From Lichenostomus cassidix (taxonomy: Eukaryota > Chordata > Aves > Passeriformes > Meliphagidae): DNA of 64,000 bases. Every line of letters starts with the position of its first letter. Within the stretch, counting starts at the first letter, position 1. The position numbers and the translations under genes are program-made. The notes under the pieces were generated by a model. That model was not told where the DNA came from. It made no database searches and saw nothing but the letters and a program-made list of their open reading frames with translations. The DNA is taken from contig CM039193.1 of the NCBI GenBank assembly GCA_008360975.2, forward strand, positions 17,839,389 through 17,903,388. The letters are read 5' to 3'. Positions 13,433 through 27,124 of the stretch are shown one piece after another.

Positions 13433-16400
13433 TGAAAGACGTTGGTGCAGATCATTGTTGTGTCACTTCCTGATTCTCCACCCACACTGAGGATGACTTT
13501 GCTGGCACCCAGGATGATCTTTGTGTGGCACTGATATTTTCTCCTCTCCAGGATTTTCTCTTTTATTAAGCCCCATATGGCACTGTCCCCACAGTTTTTG
13601 TCTCCCATGGTTTACCCTTGTTTTGCATGAAGGAATTTTTTAATTCTAGCACTTCTTTGTCCTTTATATTGTCAATCACCATAACTTGTGCCATATTTTG
13701 ATCTGAGCATCTTGTGACCAAACTCTCAGCTTGTCTTAAAAATCATTTTATTTTCTATCAATGTCCTTTTGATCTCTCCTCATGCCCACTGCTGTTAGCT
13801 TTCTGACACCTTCCTTCTGCAGGATGCTCCTAGTCTGGGGTGATTTTACAGCCCAATTACTCTGTTTTTCATCTCAGTTTCCATGAAATACTAATAAATC
13901 TCGAACTCATTTTCAGAGAGAGCTGTAATCAATAATCAGACAACCTAAATGTGTTTATCCTTCAGTCTCACTGCTGCATGATTTCATCAGTTTAGGTGCT
14001 GCACTTTCTGGGGATCTTTCTGATTTCCTTTTTTTATGGATTGTAAGTCAAGGTGACACCACCATTTTCTCAAAGTAACAAAAAATCCCTTTATTAATGC
14101 AATTGTGCCATAGTGTCTACATGGAGGAACCCAATTGTATCCCGTTGTCCTTCTGCTCTGATGCTCTCTGAGTCCAGTTGCAAACACGAAGAAATGCAAT
14201 AATTATCCCATTCCCCATTGCCTTTTAGTAACCCTTACCTCACTGCATAATTTTCCATAAGTTTTTATGGCACTTTTCATCTTTGCATGAACTTTTATAA
14301 TTATCATAACTTGGAACTTGTTCTGCCTTTGGAATGATTTGTTGGGTTTTGACTTCTTTCTTCTTGTTAGCAGCAATGGCATAATTTCAAAAACAAATTC
14401 CCCCCAATGAAATAATGGGATGTGCCTGCCCAGCTCTGCACTTGGGCTCCATATGAATTTCATTTCTCCTCGGTGTGGGAAAAGTTCTACTCTAGAGATA
14501 AATCCCTTTTTGATTGGCTGCTCTAAAGAAAGCAAACAGCAATTGTCTCTAAACTAATGTCACTGATGTTATCACTGCCCCAGATTAGAACTTGGAGACA
14601 TTGATGGAGATAAATAATTTCTTTTATTGAAGCTGATCTTTTAGGGTTTTTTTGCTTGTGAAAAATGAATCCTACTCAGTCATTTAATGAGGCATGAAGC
14701 CTAGGCATAGTTTTTTTGTTCAGAAAGGATGAAATTTAAAGTAAGTTAAAACTATCTATTAAATGTATTTTATATATTCATTAAGAATTTGGTAAAACAC
14801 TTATAAATTATTTCTGTCGGTATCACCGGTATGCAAGGCTGAAAATTCTCCAGAATGCAAAAAGGAAGCTGAAGGGAAGATGCTTCCTTCAGGAATGAAG
14901 AGGGTTTGGGTTGGGATGGAGATCCCACTGGCAGAGCAGGAAATCACTGTTTGGCTGTTGCAGATCCCAAACCCACCCTTGCTCCTTGCCCAGCTGATCT
15001 CCACCAGATCCCTGCTTGCTGCTTTTCTCTCTTTTTTACATCATGCAATACGTGGGGGAATAGCTTTTGGCTGGTTTGGAACGTGGATGAATATATTGCT
15101 GGAATATATTTTAGAAAGAATCCTGTTCTAGCTTGGAAAGAATCCTTTGAGCAATGAAGAAAGCAGTTTGAATTCATCTCCCAGTCTGATCTGCAGTTCC
15201 TGGGGTGCAATAGTTGCAATATAAAAATGTAGCTCTGCCAGGTGTGTGGCCAACCTGGGTGACGGTGACCATGGAACCAGGGGGGATTCTTGGATGGAAA
15301 AAAGGGCTGGAAAAACAGCTTTGGAGAAGGGACTGAGCAGTGTGGAAAGAGGCAGTGCAGATGTGTTGTAATATCCTCCCCTGAGCAGACATGACTAAAC
15401 AGACTTTGTCTGCTCCCAACAATTAGGGAGTTTGCCAGGCTGTGCAGGGCCCCATGCGAGTTCCAGCTTGTTCCCAACGGGGAGAGGAGTTGTTCAGTTT
15501 GTGCACAAATGCTTCAGCTCTTCATGGCCTCTTCAGTTTGGGGTTTACTGAAGAACTTTAATTTTTCAAGGAACACCTTAATCTCTGACACTTGTAGCCT
15601 CTGGATTTTTCAATTTCCTGGAAGCAGTGCTTAGTACAGCCCAAAAGCAGGCCTTGCTTTATTTGAGAACAAAGTCAGAAAAGCCAGTGATGTTTGTTCA
15701 TGACCACAGCAGCTTTCCTGTCATCGTGACTCACAGAGAGACCCTGAGAATCTCTGCTCAGCCTTGCTTTCATGTGGAGACTCCTGAGTGTGAGCTGAGA
15801 GCTCTGCACTGACATCCCCAGGATGCACATGGAGGCCTGACGCTCTGCAGGGGCAGCTTCTTGCCTAATTAATGAGAGAAGGAGCAGCGATGTCACTAAT
15901 TAGAGCTCAGACAGAAATGAAAGAGGTTTTTGGTGCTGGCTAGGGTGATCAGCTGGCTCCTGGCCCAGGGAGAGGCTGCTGTGGAGGCTGAAGGACTCAC
16001 TGCCACTGCAGGTGTGGCTGCCAGTGGGAGAAATCTGTGCTGGGAGCAGCTGGAGAGGCTTTTCTTCCCTGCTGGGGAAGGCTGACAACCTGGATTTGTG
16101 ACAAGGGCTCCATGCTCTGCTGTCCCTCATTCCCTCTGGGAGCTGGAGAAGTTTTCTGAAGTGAGGCTGAAGTCTTGACTGCTCTTCAAAGGAACCATGG
16201 CAGAGCACGAAGCGTGCAGATGCAAACCTCAGATAGGGTTGTGGATAGCTGGATGGGTTTTGGTCCCTCAGTCATGCTGCTTAATGTTATGGAACTTGGT
16301 TGGTGTGGGTGAGGTTTTAATGGGGCTGCACAAAGACAAAGGGATAGGAAAGTTTCCATGAGCAGTTCCTTCCTGCCACCCCAACGTCACTCTGAACAAC

Positions 16401-17656
16401 CTCTGGGTCTCACATCAGTAGGAAATGAGTGCATCACACTCAGCACTGAGTCCTTCAGGAGCCTTTGGAATTAGGAAACAGTTCCATGACTTCCAAAACT
16501 TTCATTATTATTAGAATTATAATATAAAGAACTATAAAAGACATAGAACTCTTACATGCCAGTTTCCCTCGTGATTAATCCTGTCACTTTTCCTGTCACA
16601 TAAAATACGTGTTTGTAGCATGTATAGATTATTTGTTTGGTAATAAAATAATGAGACAGTATTTGGTTACATATTTAAATTTGCTATTTAGGTTTCTGAG
16701 CTGGAAATGGAAGTTCACTAGGAGCAGCATGTGAAAAAGAGATGCCATCCCCTCTTTCCCGTAGCAATCCCTTCTCTGCCACCAATAAATAAGCCTTAAA
16801 ATAAAATTCAGTAAAGATACTAACCCCACTGGAGGATTAAATTGTTCATAGCAAATATGACCAAGTCATCTGAGTAACAGAATAATGTCAGTACAACTCA
16901 ATTTATTTAACAAGTTCTTAAACTGGCTGTGTTAGAGAAGGAAGAAATTGGTTTTTAAAAGGAAGTTATTTATTTAGGTGAATTATATGTGGCTAGGAAG
17001 ATTGTTAAAGCTTGTCTTGTCCCACAGAGCGCACTGATAGAGCTCTGATTTGTAAAAATCACCATTGCAAACAAGTTTATTCTCTCCACTAGAACTGTGT
17101 TTGTCTGGAATAATTTATCAAGGTTGCCTGTGCCAGGTTTTGGTGACTTCAAACTTTTATCTGAGAAGAAACAGCTCATGACTTTAAAGATGAAGGAAAA
17201 CTTTGCTTAATCTTTACAATGAAACCAGACCCTGGGTCATGATATTAAATGTGGTGCAGAGGGGCAGAGAAGAATGTCTCTAATTCAGATTTAGCTCGTT
17301 AGAAAATATCCTCTGTTACCCATAATACAAAATAAAATGGGGAAAACCAGCCATCCTGATGTGGAGGAAATCAAATCCTCGGGTTTTAGTTACAATATAA
17401 TAATTTTATACAGTTATGAGGACAAAGAACTCCTTCAGTAGAATAGTGATGCATTTATTTATCACACCAGGAGAGAAATATCAGAGCTACAAAGGAGTTC
17501 TTAGATAAATTGTGTGCTAAAGCAGCAGCACTTGAAAGGTTAATACAGGAGAAGGGGTCTGAAAATAGAAAATTCACTTTTGTGAGCTCCCAGTGAAGAT
17601 GTTTGGGTGGAATATTGCTCCTGGGAAAGCTGTACTTTGTGTTACATGTCTTTCGT

Positions 17657-17681
17657 GGGGTTGTTTGGGTTTGGGTTTGGG
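17657..17681 (+). other. Potential G-quadruplex motif
   Basis: Four G-runs (positions 17657-17660, 17667-17669, 17673-17675 and 17679-17681) are separated by loops of 6, 3 and 3 bases, mostly TTT. This fits the canonical G3+N1-7 pattern on the sense strand of the ATG7 intron and looks telomere-like, with GGGTTT units. Folding is inferred from the pattern only. Confidence 0.65.
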
Positions 17682-18039
17682 TTTTTTTGAAGTCTCTGCG
17701 TTACACAATAGTTGAATGCAGCACTGGCGTTTTGCAAGAATATTCCATTGAGGCAAGAAAAGGGAATGAAGGTTTGCTGTGGAATCAGAGAGGCTGAGAT
17801 GATCCCATGTGGAGCTGGAGTTGGGATGCAGCTCAGCACTGAGCACTGCAGCTAAAGGCTTGCTCAGGGAAAAATCTGTATTTCAGGGGTGGGATCATAA
17901 AAATCGTCAGAGTAAAGAGATGATCAAAATATTGCTTGTAAGGTGTTTATTGGGAATAAAATCCTTTGCCTGCCTGAGTCTCACAGTGTAGCCATTCAGA
18001 TGATACACTCTGAGTTTCTCAGATTTAGACCCAAAGATT

Positions 18040-18088
18040 TCACAGAGTCATGGAATGGTTGGGGTTGGAAGGACCCTAAAGATCGTGG
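18040..18088 (-). mobile_element. CR1 LINE 3'-end fragment, reverse orientation
   Basis: Read on the plus strand, cacagagtcatggaatgg is followed by ttggggttggaaggacc and a taaagatc-like segment. This is the reverse complement of the typical CR1 terminal region (GATCTTTAAGGTCC...CCAACCCAAACCATTC). Only about 50 bp survive, which is usual for 5'-truncated CR1 copies. Confidence 0.75.
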
Positions 18089-18436
18089 TTCTGACAGTGC
18101 TCCTCAGATTTATTTTTCCGTTTAAAAAGAGTTGTAATGAATAGTGCAATGTTTTCATTATTTATAAAGTACCTTTTGTGCTTTGGTTTCCATGGCAACT
18201 TCAATTTTCCCCTATCCAACATCCATAATCACCTGTTCCTACTAATTTTGGTTAATTATCAGCTCTGTGAGGAATTGAAAAGCTTTATGAACTGAATAAA
18301 ATGAATTGTTTTACTCAGTACTGATGGAGCCACTCTGCTCTGGAGCCAGGATGGGTCAGGTGTTCAGAATTGTGCACAACAACCTCACAAGTGTATTCCA
18401 GGTCTTTCTTTGCAGGGGAAGAAGAGGTGAAGTGGG

Positions 18437-18455
18437 AAAAAAAAAAAAAAAAAAA
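18437..18455. repeat. Poly(A) homopolymer run
   Basis: Nineteen consecutive A. No retroposed gene or SINE body is recognisable upstream on the plus strand. Confidence 0.85.
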
Positions 18456-21400
18456 GATAGTCAAAATAATGGAGATTTAGTGAAGAAGTATGGTATGTTC
18501 TCACAGTGCAGGAGATCTGCTGCTTGTTTTGAGATGAATTTTATGGAAAATTCATTTCCCATCTAGGTCTGCAGTCCCATTTTGAAAACATACTAACTCT
18601 GTTTGCTGCGGCAATCCAACTTTGCAAAGTAGCTTCTCACTCTGTGGCTCCCAGCTGGACTGCCATGCTCTCTGTGCAGCCTGTGGATCCCATCAGCTCA
18701 TGGAATTGCACTCATGGAACAGGCAAAGACATCAAACATCCCAGATGGGGGGAAAGGGGCTGCTGAGCCAAAACAAGCTGTTTGCCTTGTAAGCAACTGG
18801 GAGCTCTGCTGGAGCACATCTGTGCCATCCTGGCTTCCCAGAGCTGCTCTGGGGCTCCATGGCAGGAAGGGCTGCAGCTGGGCTCTGCTAAGCCTGGCTT
18901 GGTTAAACAGGCCTGCAGTAACAGGCTGAATTTGTTATTGGATGGGTCAGATGGCAGGGGGTGTTCCTCTGCTTCTTCAAAGCTCTGGGGTACAAACAAG
19001 GAAGTGCAACACCTTGGGGTTAATTTGGACAATTTGCTGCCCTCAGAAACAGCAATTGGTTGGGCTGGTCATGTCCTCATCCAGCAGCTTTGGAATAAAG
19101 TTCCCACAACCAGGAGCTTGATAAAACCTTGCTTTGTTCCTGGGAATGAGAAACCAGCAGCAGAGCAAGTGGGCACTCACTTTGTCCCAGCAGGTCCAGC
19201 AGGGTGGATAAAAAATTGAGAATTAAATCAGGAGATTTGATAGCTAGGACACAGCTCCGTGCAGGCAATCTGTTAGGCCAGCAGATGTTGCAATTCTGTG
19301 GTCAGAAAATCAAAAGCAGTTTTGAAATGGCTTGAATAATCCAGAGTCCTGCAAGACCCTCGGGGCTCAAAATCTCTGCACGGTCTCATCAGAATTCTTG
19401 TTTGTTCAGTTGTTTCTGTATTAATGGAAGAGTTATAGGAATAAATCTGCCCCTTGGACAAGTTTCCAGCTCAGTCTGGGTTGGACATATGGTTTCAGAG
19501 CTGTTATTTAGCCAGTACATAAGTTCTGCAGTGAAGTTAGGCTGCCTCTATTATTTATTGTTAATGTATGGACATAGCAAATATGCTGGGAAATATTTAT
19601 TTTTTTCCTTTTTGATAAACATGATGGGAAAAGTGACAGGATTAACCCTGAGGGAGACTAGCATGTAAAATTTTCATACAAATGTATTTATTTTCCCTAA
19701 GTTTCTGAACTATATGACATGAAATAAATCTGCCAGTCCAGTATTCTTTGAGCATTTAATACTGCTCAATACTTTGAGCATTTAAACCATGTTCCTTTAT
19801 TCACTCAACTTGTATCTCCAGAAATTACTTTAGTTTCTCACTACATGAAGAGCATTCCTTCTGTAAAAGAGGAGAGAGGAGAAAGTTTTCCATAACTTCT
19901 TGCTGCCTCCTCCACAAGATAGAAATGTTGTGTATACACCACATGTATCTCCATGGAAGCAATGATGAGATTAGTGAGGTCACTGGATAAATCACAGTTT
20001 TAATGAATTAATATTTTGATTGCATTTCAAGTTTTCTATTACTTATGTGTTACAGACAGTGCATGAGAGGAAGTCTGGTTATACTAAAGCTGTGCACAAA
20101 CTACACATGTGAGATGACATAACTGCACGTGGGAAATGTGTTAATTTTTTCTGCCAAATGTTATTTTCTCAGAATGGGAACTCAGCTGAAAAGGATCCCT
20201 GTTGTTGGTTTTGGAATTCTTTAGAATAATGCATTTTTTGCTTGTGTTTGCCAGCTACCCTTTGGGAAGGGGGAGCATGGTTGGTCAAATGTGAAAATGC
20301 TGGAGGTGTAGGATTGGAACTTGACTCATATCTGGCTAGCTGACCTCCCAGTAATGCTTCCTATTGTTATGGGAATCTCTGTCTCAGCTGAAAATGATCT
20401 GTGTTCTTTAATCAGTCAGTAAAGCCTCAAGGATTTTCTATGGAGAATTTGGGAGTGTTTTGAAAAGAAGAGGAAGATTTTCCCAGTTCTCAAGGATCCC
20501 CATCACATCTGGCAGTGTCTCTTCATGATCTGGTTTGCAAATGTCAATCTTAGTCCCTTCTCTCTCCCCAAAATCTCTGATTCCACAAAGAGTGGTGGGG
20601 ATGATTGATCCAACAGCAAGTGCTTATGGCTGCAATTCCTTTGGAATATCTTTCTTTGGATTATCAGGTTTTTAAGTGGGCAGATCTGTGTCATTCAGCA
20701 TCTTGAAGCTGTTGGAAAGACATCTTAAAGATGATGATAACAGCTTAAACATCATGGTGATGATGATAGAAGCCATATTGATGGCTGTGTGGTAGATATT
20801 GGCTCATTTAACCAAGATGATCCTTGTTTCAAGACAGGATTTAATCTCAAATTTGTAAAAATATTAGAGGAGGGTTCTTGGAGAAGCCTGAGAAATATTG
20901 CAAGCTCAGCTGGACAGAGCATTCTGCAATTCTGTGGTGATTCTCTGGACAGAGCCCTGAACAAGCTGATGCAGCCCTGCTGTGGGGGAAGGATGGACAA
21001 AATGTGTTCCAGAGGAATCTCCAGCTGAGCTCAGTGATTCTCCCTGCCCTGTCAGAGCACTGGGTGTACCTGAAGCACCATGGTTTGTAATCTCTTCATT
21101 GTTTCAGGGCTGTTTATTGCTGCAGTTCAGCCGTGGAGTTAATCTGCTGCTGGTTTTTAATCAGTAACTTTCAACTGTTGGATTGTTCTGACCTGAAAGC
21201 TCATTGACAGGCCTTTGACAGCAGTTCTGCATCACCTGTGGCTTAAAAAGATGCAGTGGAACATGGCAAATGATGGATTTACAGCAAAACAAATACAGTC
21301 TGGGCCCTTGGAAAGGCACAGACTCAGGTGTAGAAATGGGTTAATTCTTCTGAGAGCCATTTCTGTACCCAATCCACATTTCCTGCACAAGACTGAGATA

Positions 21401-22350
21401 CCCTTGAAAGTAAACTTGCTTTTATATCTGTTATCAATTTTTGCAGGATTTATAAACGTGATGAATGTAGACTTACCCACATTTTTATTTTTAATGTAAA
21501 ACCTGGGCACATCAAAGGGGGAAGGTGATAAAGAATTCAAACATACACTTTTATACTCTACAATGTTTTATTTCCATTTCAGCCAAAGGCTTTATACCAG
21601 ATCTAATCATTCCTGTGACAGAATTTACATTAATTGTGGCTTCCTTCAAACACACATTCTCCTTGGCTGGCTGCCTTTTGGTGGTAGGAAAATGAAGCTG
21701 CAAATCCCACACAGAACAGAATAATGGCAATCATCAGACGTGCTTGGGGGTGTGTTTATTTGTTGTCACTCTTGTTTGTTTGCAGTTTTTAAGAGCCTGA
21801 AGAAAAGGCTGAGTAGTAGAAACTCTCCTCTTAAATATAATCATTGCAACAGCTCAGTGCTGTGCCCTGAAAAATGCCCTTTTCAGCTCAAAGCACTTCT
21901 AGACAGGAGAGAAATTGGTTTTGTGTTTGCTGCTTCTGTGCTTTGGGTTTGTTTGGTTTTTTTTTTTTCCTTGTAAAACAAGAAACAATGGAAGGAAATC
22001 TGTCTGAGGCATTTTTATACCAGAAAAACCCTAGTGTGCATTTTTTGTTTTTTCTTTCTTGGTATTGTTTCATTAATTGTTAGTCGTGACCAGAAAAAAT
22101 CCTTTTTATGAATGTTTTAATATAATTCTCTGATGAATACCTGGGAAAACTGCTGTAAACCCAGAAGGGACTAATTACTGTTGGTGCTACTATTTACATA
22201 TCTGCTTGGAACTGGAGATATTAAAAAGAATTTCTAGCTGAAAGTTTATTGGTAAACAAATATTTTCTGTGCTGTTTACTTGCCTCTTTCTGTCTTGTTC
22301 TTAAAAATAGCTTTCAAAGTCCTTCAGATACCAGTTCTACAAGATATTTA

Positions 22351-22393
22351 GGCTTTAAGGTCCCTTCCAACCCAAACCATTCTGTGCTTCTAA
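22351..22393 (+). mobile_element. CR1 LINE 3'-end fragment
   Basis: The sequence ctttaaggtcccttccaa followed by cccaaaccattctgtg is a close match to the 3' end of avian CR1. The terminal repeat unit is degraded to ttctgtgcttctaag. Only the last 40 or so bases are recognisable. Confidence 0.8.
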
Positions 22394-24195
22394 GTATTGT
22401 ACATCTATTTTTTAAAAAATTGCATACAAGAGGACCTCATAGAATAGTTGCTGTTGAGATGAAAATGAGAATGCCCCATCCCTATGACCTTTCAAGCTAT
22501 GGCTCTGGGCTGAAAATACAGAATTTTGGAAAGGCTATAAGGGCAAAACAGGCATCAGTCAGGGCCACCATCACTGAAAACAAAAAGGTACAAGGGTGAT
22601 GGACTTGATTTTATTGCTAGACATTAAAACATTCAGACAGGGAAGGCTGTGGAGGCAGACACAGAAAAACTGAATTTGTGGAGGAATTTGTCAGCCAGGT
22701 CAACTAGCTGGGATAGGGGCATTGTCTGCAGGGATCTGGAGAAATTATCCTCTCTTTTCTCGACCTGCTGCTTAAATAAAGCAGCTTGAAGAAAGAAATG
22801 CAGTTTTTCTAAACCTTGGGTTTAATTTGTTTTAGGTTAATTTGCTCATGTTTAAGTTTGTAATTTGTGTGTCAGCTGAAGGGAGACATATCTGCTAGTT
22901 AATAATTTAGATTCAGCCAGAGCTGATTCTAGCTAGAGTTTTAGAAAGTTAGAAGATAGTTTTGAAAACAAATTGGGGAGAATTACTGTAGCTCTTGCCC
23001 TGGGAGCACAAGTGATCCCTGTTGGAGTTCATCCCTTGGAGCCTGGGCAGAGCAAAATGCTCCTGTTGGTTCTTCATTTCTGGCTGTTCTCCCTGCGGGA
23101 AAAGGGGATGGAGAGGGAATTGTTGGATTTACAAAAGGCTTGCAGTTTGCTGGGTTTCGGGGAGATGGAGGGAATGCTCACCGTGCAGAGGGAGCCGAGA
23201 TGAAAGGAGAGTGCTGAACTTTCTCATTCTCCCCCTCGCTGGGTGCCAGAAAGGCTGCAAAAGCTGCAGGTTGGAACCTGCAGGAGTTGCATGACTTTCA
23301 AGGTGCAGTTTGATTTTTGTTGCTGTGCCTGAGCTGCAGCCAGTGGAGCCAGAACACGGAGCAGATCTCACAAAGTGTGCTCATGCTCTGCCCAGGGCAC
23401 CTCAGCACCTTTAGCCACAGATCCACATGGATGTTCAGCCAGATATTCACATTGGAAAGGGATTTAGGCTGCCCAGAATTCTCATCTGCTGTCTCTGTCC
23501 TTGAGCACAGAACAAGAACATGATTAACTTCATATCTATCCAAAAACTCACATTTTATTGCTGCAAAATAGCAAAAAGTTGATTAAGTGTGTTCTCTTTT
23601 CATTAAAAATCCTGATTGTTTCTAAATCATGGACTAAAGTTTGACAGTTGCTCTGGGAAATTGTGTTCTCATGTGATCCTCAGCTGTGCTGCTTGATTGA
23701 TGCAACATTTCATTTTCAGCCCTTAGAAATTTACTCTTTACTCCTCACCATATGTGAAGCATTTATAACATAGTAAACACTGTGGTTTGCATAATAAAAC
23801 TACTCCAGGTTGTTCTGAGCAGGGAATTTTGGTCCATGTGTCTGCAAATCCATCTCAGTTGTGTGCAGAAAACAGCATGTGTGGGGTTTGTTTGTTTGGC
23901 AGCTTGGAGACAAGAAACTTCTCAGAACCCCCTAAAGGTATATTTCTATTCTTGCAAGATTATTTATAAGAAAAGCAGTGATTATCTGTTGGAATCATAT
24001 ATGGTGATTGGAAGATGCAAAGCCACTGCCTGGGTAGGTGAGCACCAGTTTTGGAGCTGCTGTTGTGGAAGTTCAGCTGCAGATACCAGGTGTTACTGGG
24101 GCAGGGAGGAAATGCAAAACTCTCTATTCCATTGGATTTATTCAATGTGCAATCTGTGGCAAATCAGTCAGTGGGAATTCGTGGGCTTTCTCCCT

Positions 24196-24208
24196 CCCCC
24201 CCCCCCCC
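24196..24208. repeat. Poly(C) homopolymer run
   Basis: Thirteen C in a row preceded by tccct. A C-run of this length is uncommon in unique vertebrate DNA. The minus strand is G-only and could form a quadruplex, and the run is prone to length error in sequencing. Confidence 0.85.
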
Positions 24209-24914
24209 ATTTTTCCTATTATTTACGAAAATAGTGGTTAGACTTGGAAGAAAACAAGGAATCCTTCTCTTCTCCTGAACAGCCATAATTTGCATGTGAA
24301 ATTGAAGAAGCTCTGCGGAGCAGTTGGACTCCAACAGCAGGTATTTGAAGGAACAGGTGCACTCAGGTGATGTGCCCAGATCTGTGCAGGCTGGGTGGGG
24401 CTGACAGCTGCTGCATTATCTCCCATTTTATGGCTTCTCCTGCCGTTGCCTGTAGCTGTGTTTGGGTTTGCCTCACCCAGGTGTGCTGCAGCACAGAGGA
24501 GACGTGAAAAAATCCCAATTCACGGCTTGCTTTGGAGATCAGATTCTTTTGACAGTCGTTTTACACATTGTCTTTCTTGGCTTGGTGTGTTTTGTGATTT
24601 CCTCTCTTGAAAGGTTCACTCGTTTGAAGTAATCTGCAGAGTTTGCATAGTCATCGTCCATTAAAGTTTCAATGTCTTTCCATGAAAACATGTATTGCTC
24701 TTAGTTAGGAGCCTGTGATAATTGAGCTGTCAGCATTTCACACAACTTCCTTTGCACAATCCCACCGAGTTTGTTTTCTTTAAGGTAATTTGCAATTGTA
24801 AACGTCTGCATTGAATTTTTCCCTTTTGTTTTGTGTTTTCCTCTTCCCTCTGCATCTACTTTGTTAAGGTACCACTGTTCTTTACAGACCTTTGTAAACT
24901 GGACACAAAATGCT

Positions 24915-25054
24915 CTTCCCCATCCCTGGAAGGGTTCAAGGCCAGGCTGGGTTTGGGTTGGAGCAGCCTGGGATAGAGGAAGGTGTCCCTGAACATGGAA
25001 GGGGCTGGAATGAGATGAGCTCTAAGGTCCTCCCAGCCCAAACCATTCTAGGGT
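24915..25054 (+). mobile_element. CR1 LINE 3'-end copy
   Basis: About 140 bp follow the CR1 3' consensus in order: an atccctggaagggttcaagg segment, gccaggctggg, a ttggagcagcctggg segment, aggtgtccctg, catggaaggggctggaatgagatga, aggtcctcccagcccaaaccattct. The copy is 5'-truncated and ends without a clear terminal-repeat array. It is the best preserved plus-orientation CR1 in the ATG7 intron. Confidence 0.88.
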
Positions 25055-27124
25055 TTAATGCTTCTGACTTGAAGTGTAAACCGTCTTATAAAACTGCCTG
25101 TTCTTCTGGAGGGAAAATACTTTTCAAACATTTCAAAATTGTCCCACTCAGTCTAGGATGTTTGAGTATGGATTAAATACCTGGGAACCTCAGTTTCAGT
25201 GTTTCTGTGGCTATTTTTTGTGCAAAGCCTCCTAAAAAAGAGCTGCTTTAGCTAGAGGAGAATTTCCTTGTCAGGGCTGCAGTCTGTGGGCTTTGTTTTC
25301 ACAAACTGGGCTAGGGGGACTGTCTGAAACTTGGGATTTCTGCTTCTCTCTGGCTTGAATCATACCATAAACTCTATTTAAAGATTTGGGTTTTTATATT
25401 TATTTTCCACATCCCTGACCCTGACTGGCGAGCTGGACGTTTGTGTTTGCCTTGGCAAGCTCCAGGCTGCTCATCTAGGGCAGGATGAAAACTCTTTTTT
25501 CCTTTTGTAAACAAACTGTTCCTTCAGTATTTTCCATAAGGATTTACACCACCATTTTGTGACGCTTCTAGGAATGGAGAAAATCTTGCCATTCAGAGTT
25601 TTCATTTTACACAGCTTGCACACTGCAGAGAACTGTTTGATTCTGTGTGTTTGGATTTGCAGAGCTTTTTTTTTTTTATTTTTTAGAACATTTTCAAATC
25701 CCAGAAATATTCCATTTTTTTCCTGTAAGGGTTTATTAAAGCTATAGGTCAATAGGCATTGTTGCCTGTGTAGAAAGGAGGTTATTTGTATTTTTTATTT
25801 GTCTGCCCAGCGCAGTGAGAACAGTGCCCCATTGTCACAGGCACTGCCTGCATGTAAAACACTGCTTTGTGCCCTGAAATTTACAGCCTAAATAACTGTT
25901 CCTGCTCTGCTCTGGGGTGGGGTTTGATATATTTCAGTGGTCAGGATGTAAAATGAGAGAATAACTCAGCTGGCCGCTGTGTGCCAACACACGAGTTGTG
26001 TTTGGGAACAGAGGAACTGAATTTCATTTCCCCAGGGCCACAGAAGTGCTGCTGCTCCTTTGCTCAGGTCATGGCCAGCGAGGGATTTCTGGGAGCTGTG
26101 TGCTCTGGAAATGGCATTTTTTGTGCTTGTAATCAAAACCACTTGTCATGTGTCATCTGCAGCACTGCAGAAGGGTTTTTTCTGCATTGAATCGAGGCAA
26201 GTTCAAAATGCTCCCGGTAAAATGCAGTTTAATGGATTCTAAACTCGGCATTATTGTGTTATTAAACCCAGCTCAAAGCTGAGTATCCATGTTAGCCCTA
26301 AGCCTAAGATAGAAAGAGGGTATTTGCCATCAGCTAAAATTCTAAAATATCATCAAAAGGTTTTCAAGAGCACCTCTGTTTCTCTGGAAGAAGAAGGTTG
26401 GAGGATATCTTGAGAGTGTGTTCTCCTCCTCAAACAGCTCTGCAAGTCCCTGGTCTGAATTTCTACCACTCCACCTCAGTGTGTCCACAAGGACACCTTG
26501 ATATCCTGGGGAAATATTCACTCTTTTTCCCCACTCTATAAGCACTTACTGGCCAAGGGCAAGCTGGAAAGTAAAAGCACAATTATGTTGTGCTGCAGAA
26601 AAAATTGTGTAGTTTTATTTCTTCTTTAAACCATAGAAAAATACAAATTTCCATATAACTTCTTGTCTTTAAGGTGCTGTTTATGAGATCTAATATTTGT
26701 GTGTAAAGTGAACAATTAGTTCTTCATGAATGTCTAGAAATTTTTCTGCAGTGCTTAGTAAAATATGCTGTTTATTAGAAGTTATTACTCACATTAAGCG
26801 TGTGCCAATGAGTCAGCAAAGCAAACCAGAATGTCTGGGGTTTGATCTGAGTCTTACTGTAAATGATAATAAATAGCAAACAGCCAAAGTGACAAATGCT
26901 CAAAAGTGTATGGTAAAAAACACCCCCAGGATGACAAGTAAGTATTGGTGTGTAGGTTGTTAACAGAAGCAAAAAACACTGAATTTTCTGTAAAGCTCCA
27001 TTGGTGCTAGTCAACAGTCCATAAAATGCTATTTATTATTCCTTTTAAACAGCAATGTGAATTTATAAGAGCGTATTAAGAGCATATTTCAACTCCACAA
27101 CTAAAATTTCCCTTTTTGTTGCAG

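Larger units (their letters stand above)
1..27124 (+). other. ATG7: Probable last intron of ATG7 (3' part only)
   Basis: This stretch lies upstream of the ATG7 terminal exon and ends in a normal 3' splice site, a pyrimidine-rich run followed by gttgcag at 27118-27124. I looked through it for upstream ATG7 exons (catalytic-cysteine region or the segment just before the C-terminal tail) and recognised none, so the intron is inferred to extend past the left edge. Open frames here are short, overlap on both strands and resemble no family I know. Contents I can name are simple repeats, a 73-bp minisatellite, CR1 and SINE fragments and one G-quadruplex motif, each listed separately. The rest is AT-rich unique sequence in which I see nothing specific. 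An unannotated noncoding transcript cannot be excluded. Confidence 0.75.

Noticed and set aside
14944..15477. 177-codon minus-strand frame in the ATG7 intron
   Set aside because: No start context, splice sites or recognisable domain; composition (Ser, His, Pro, Cys) is typical of random translation, and other frames overlap it on both strands.
18437..18455. Possible processed pseudogene tail (A run)
   Set aside because: No intronless gene-like sequence or target-site duplication could be seen upstream.
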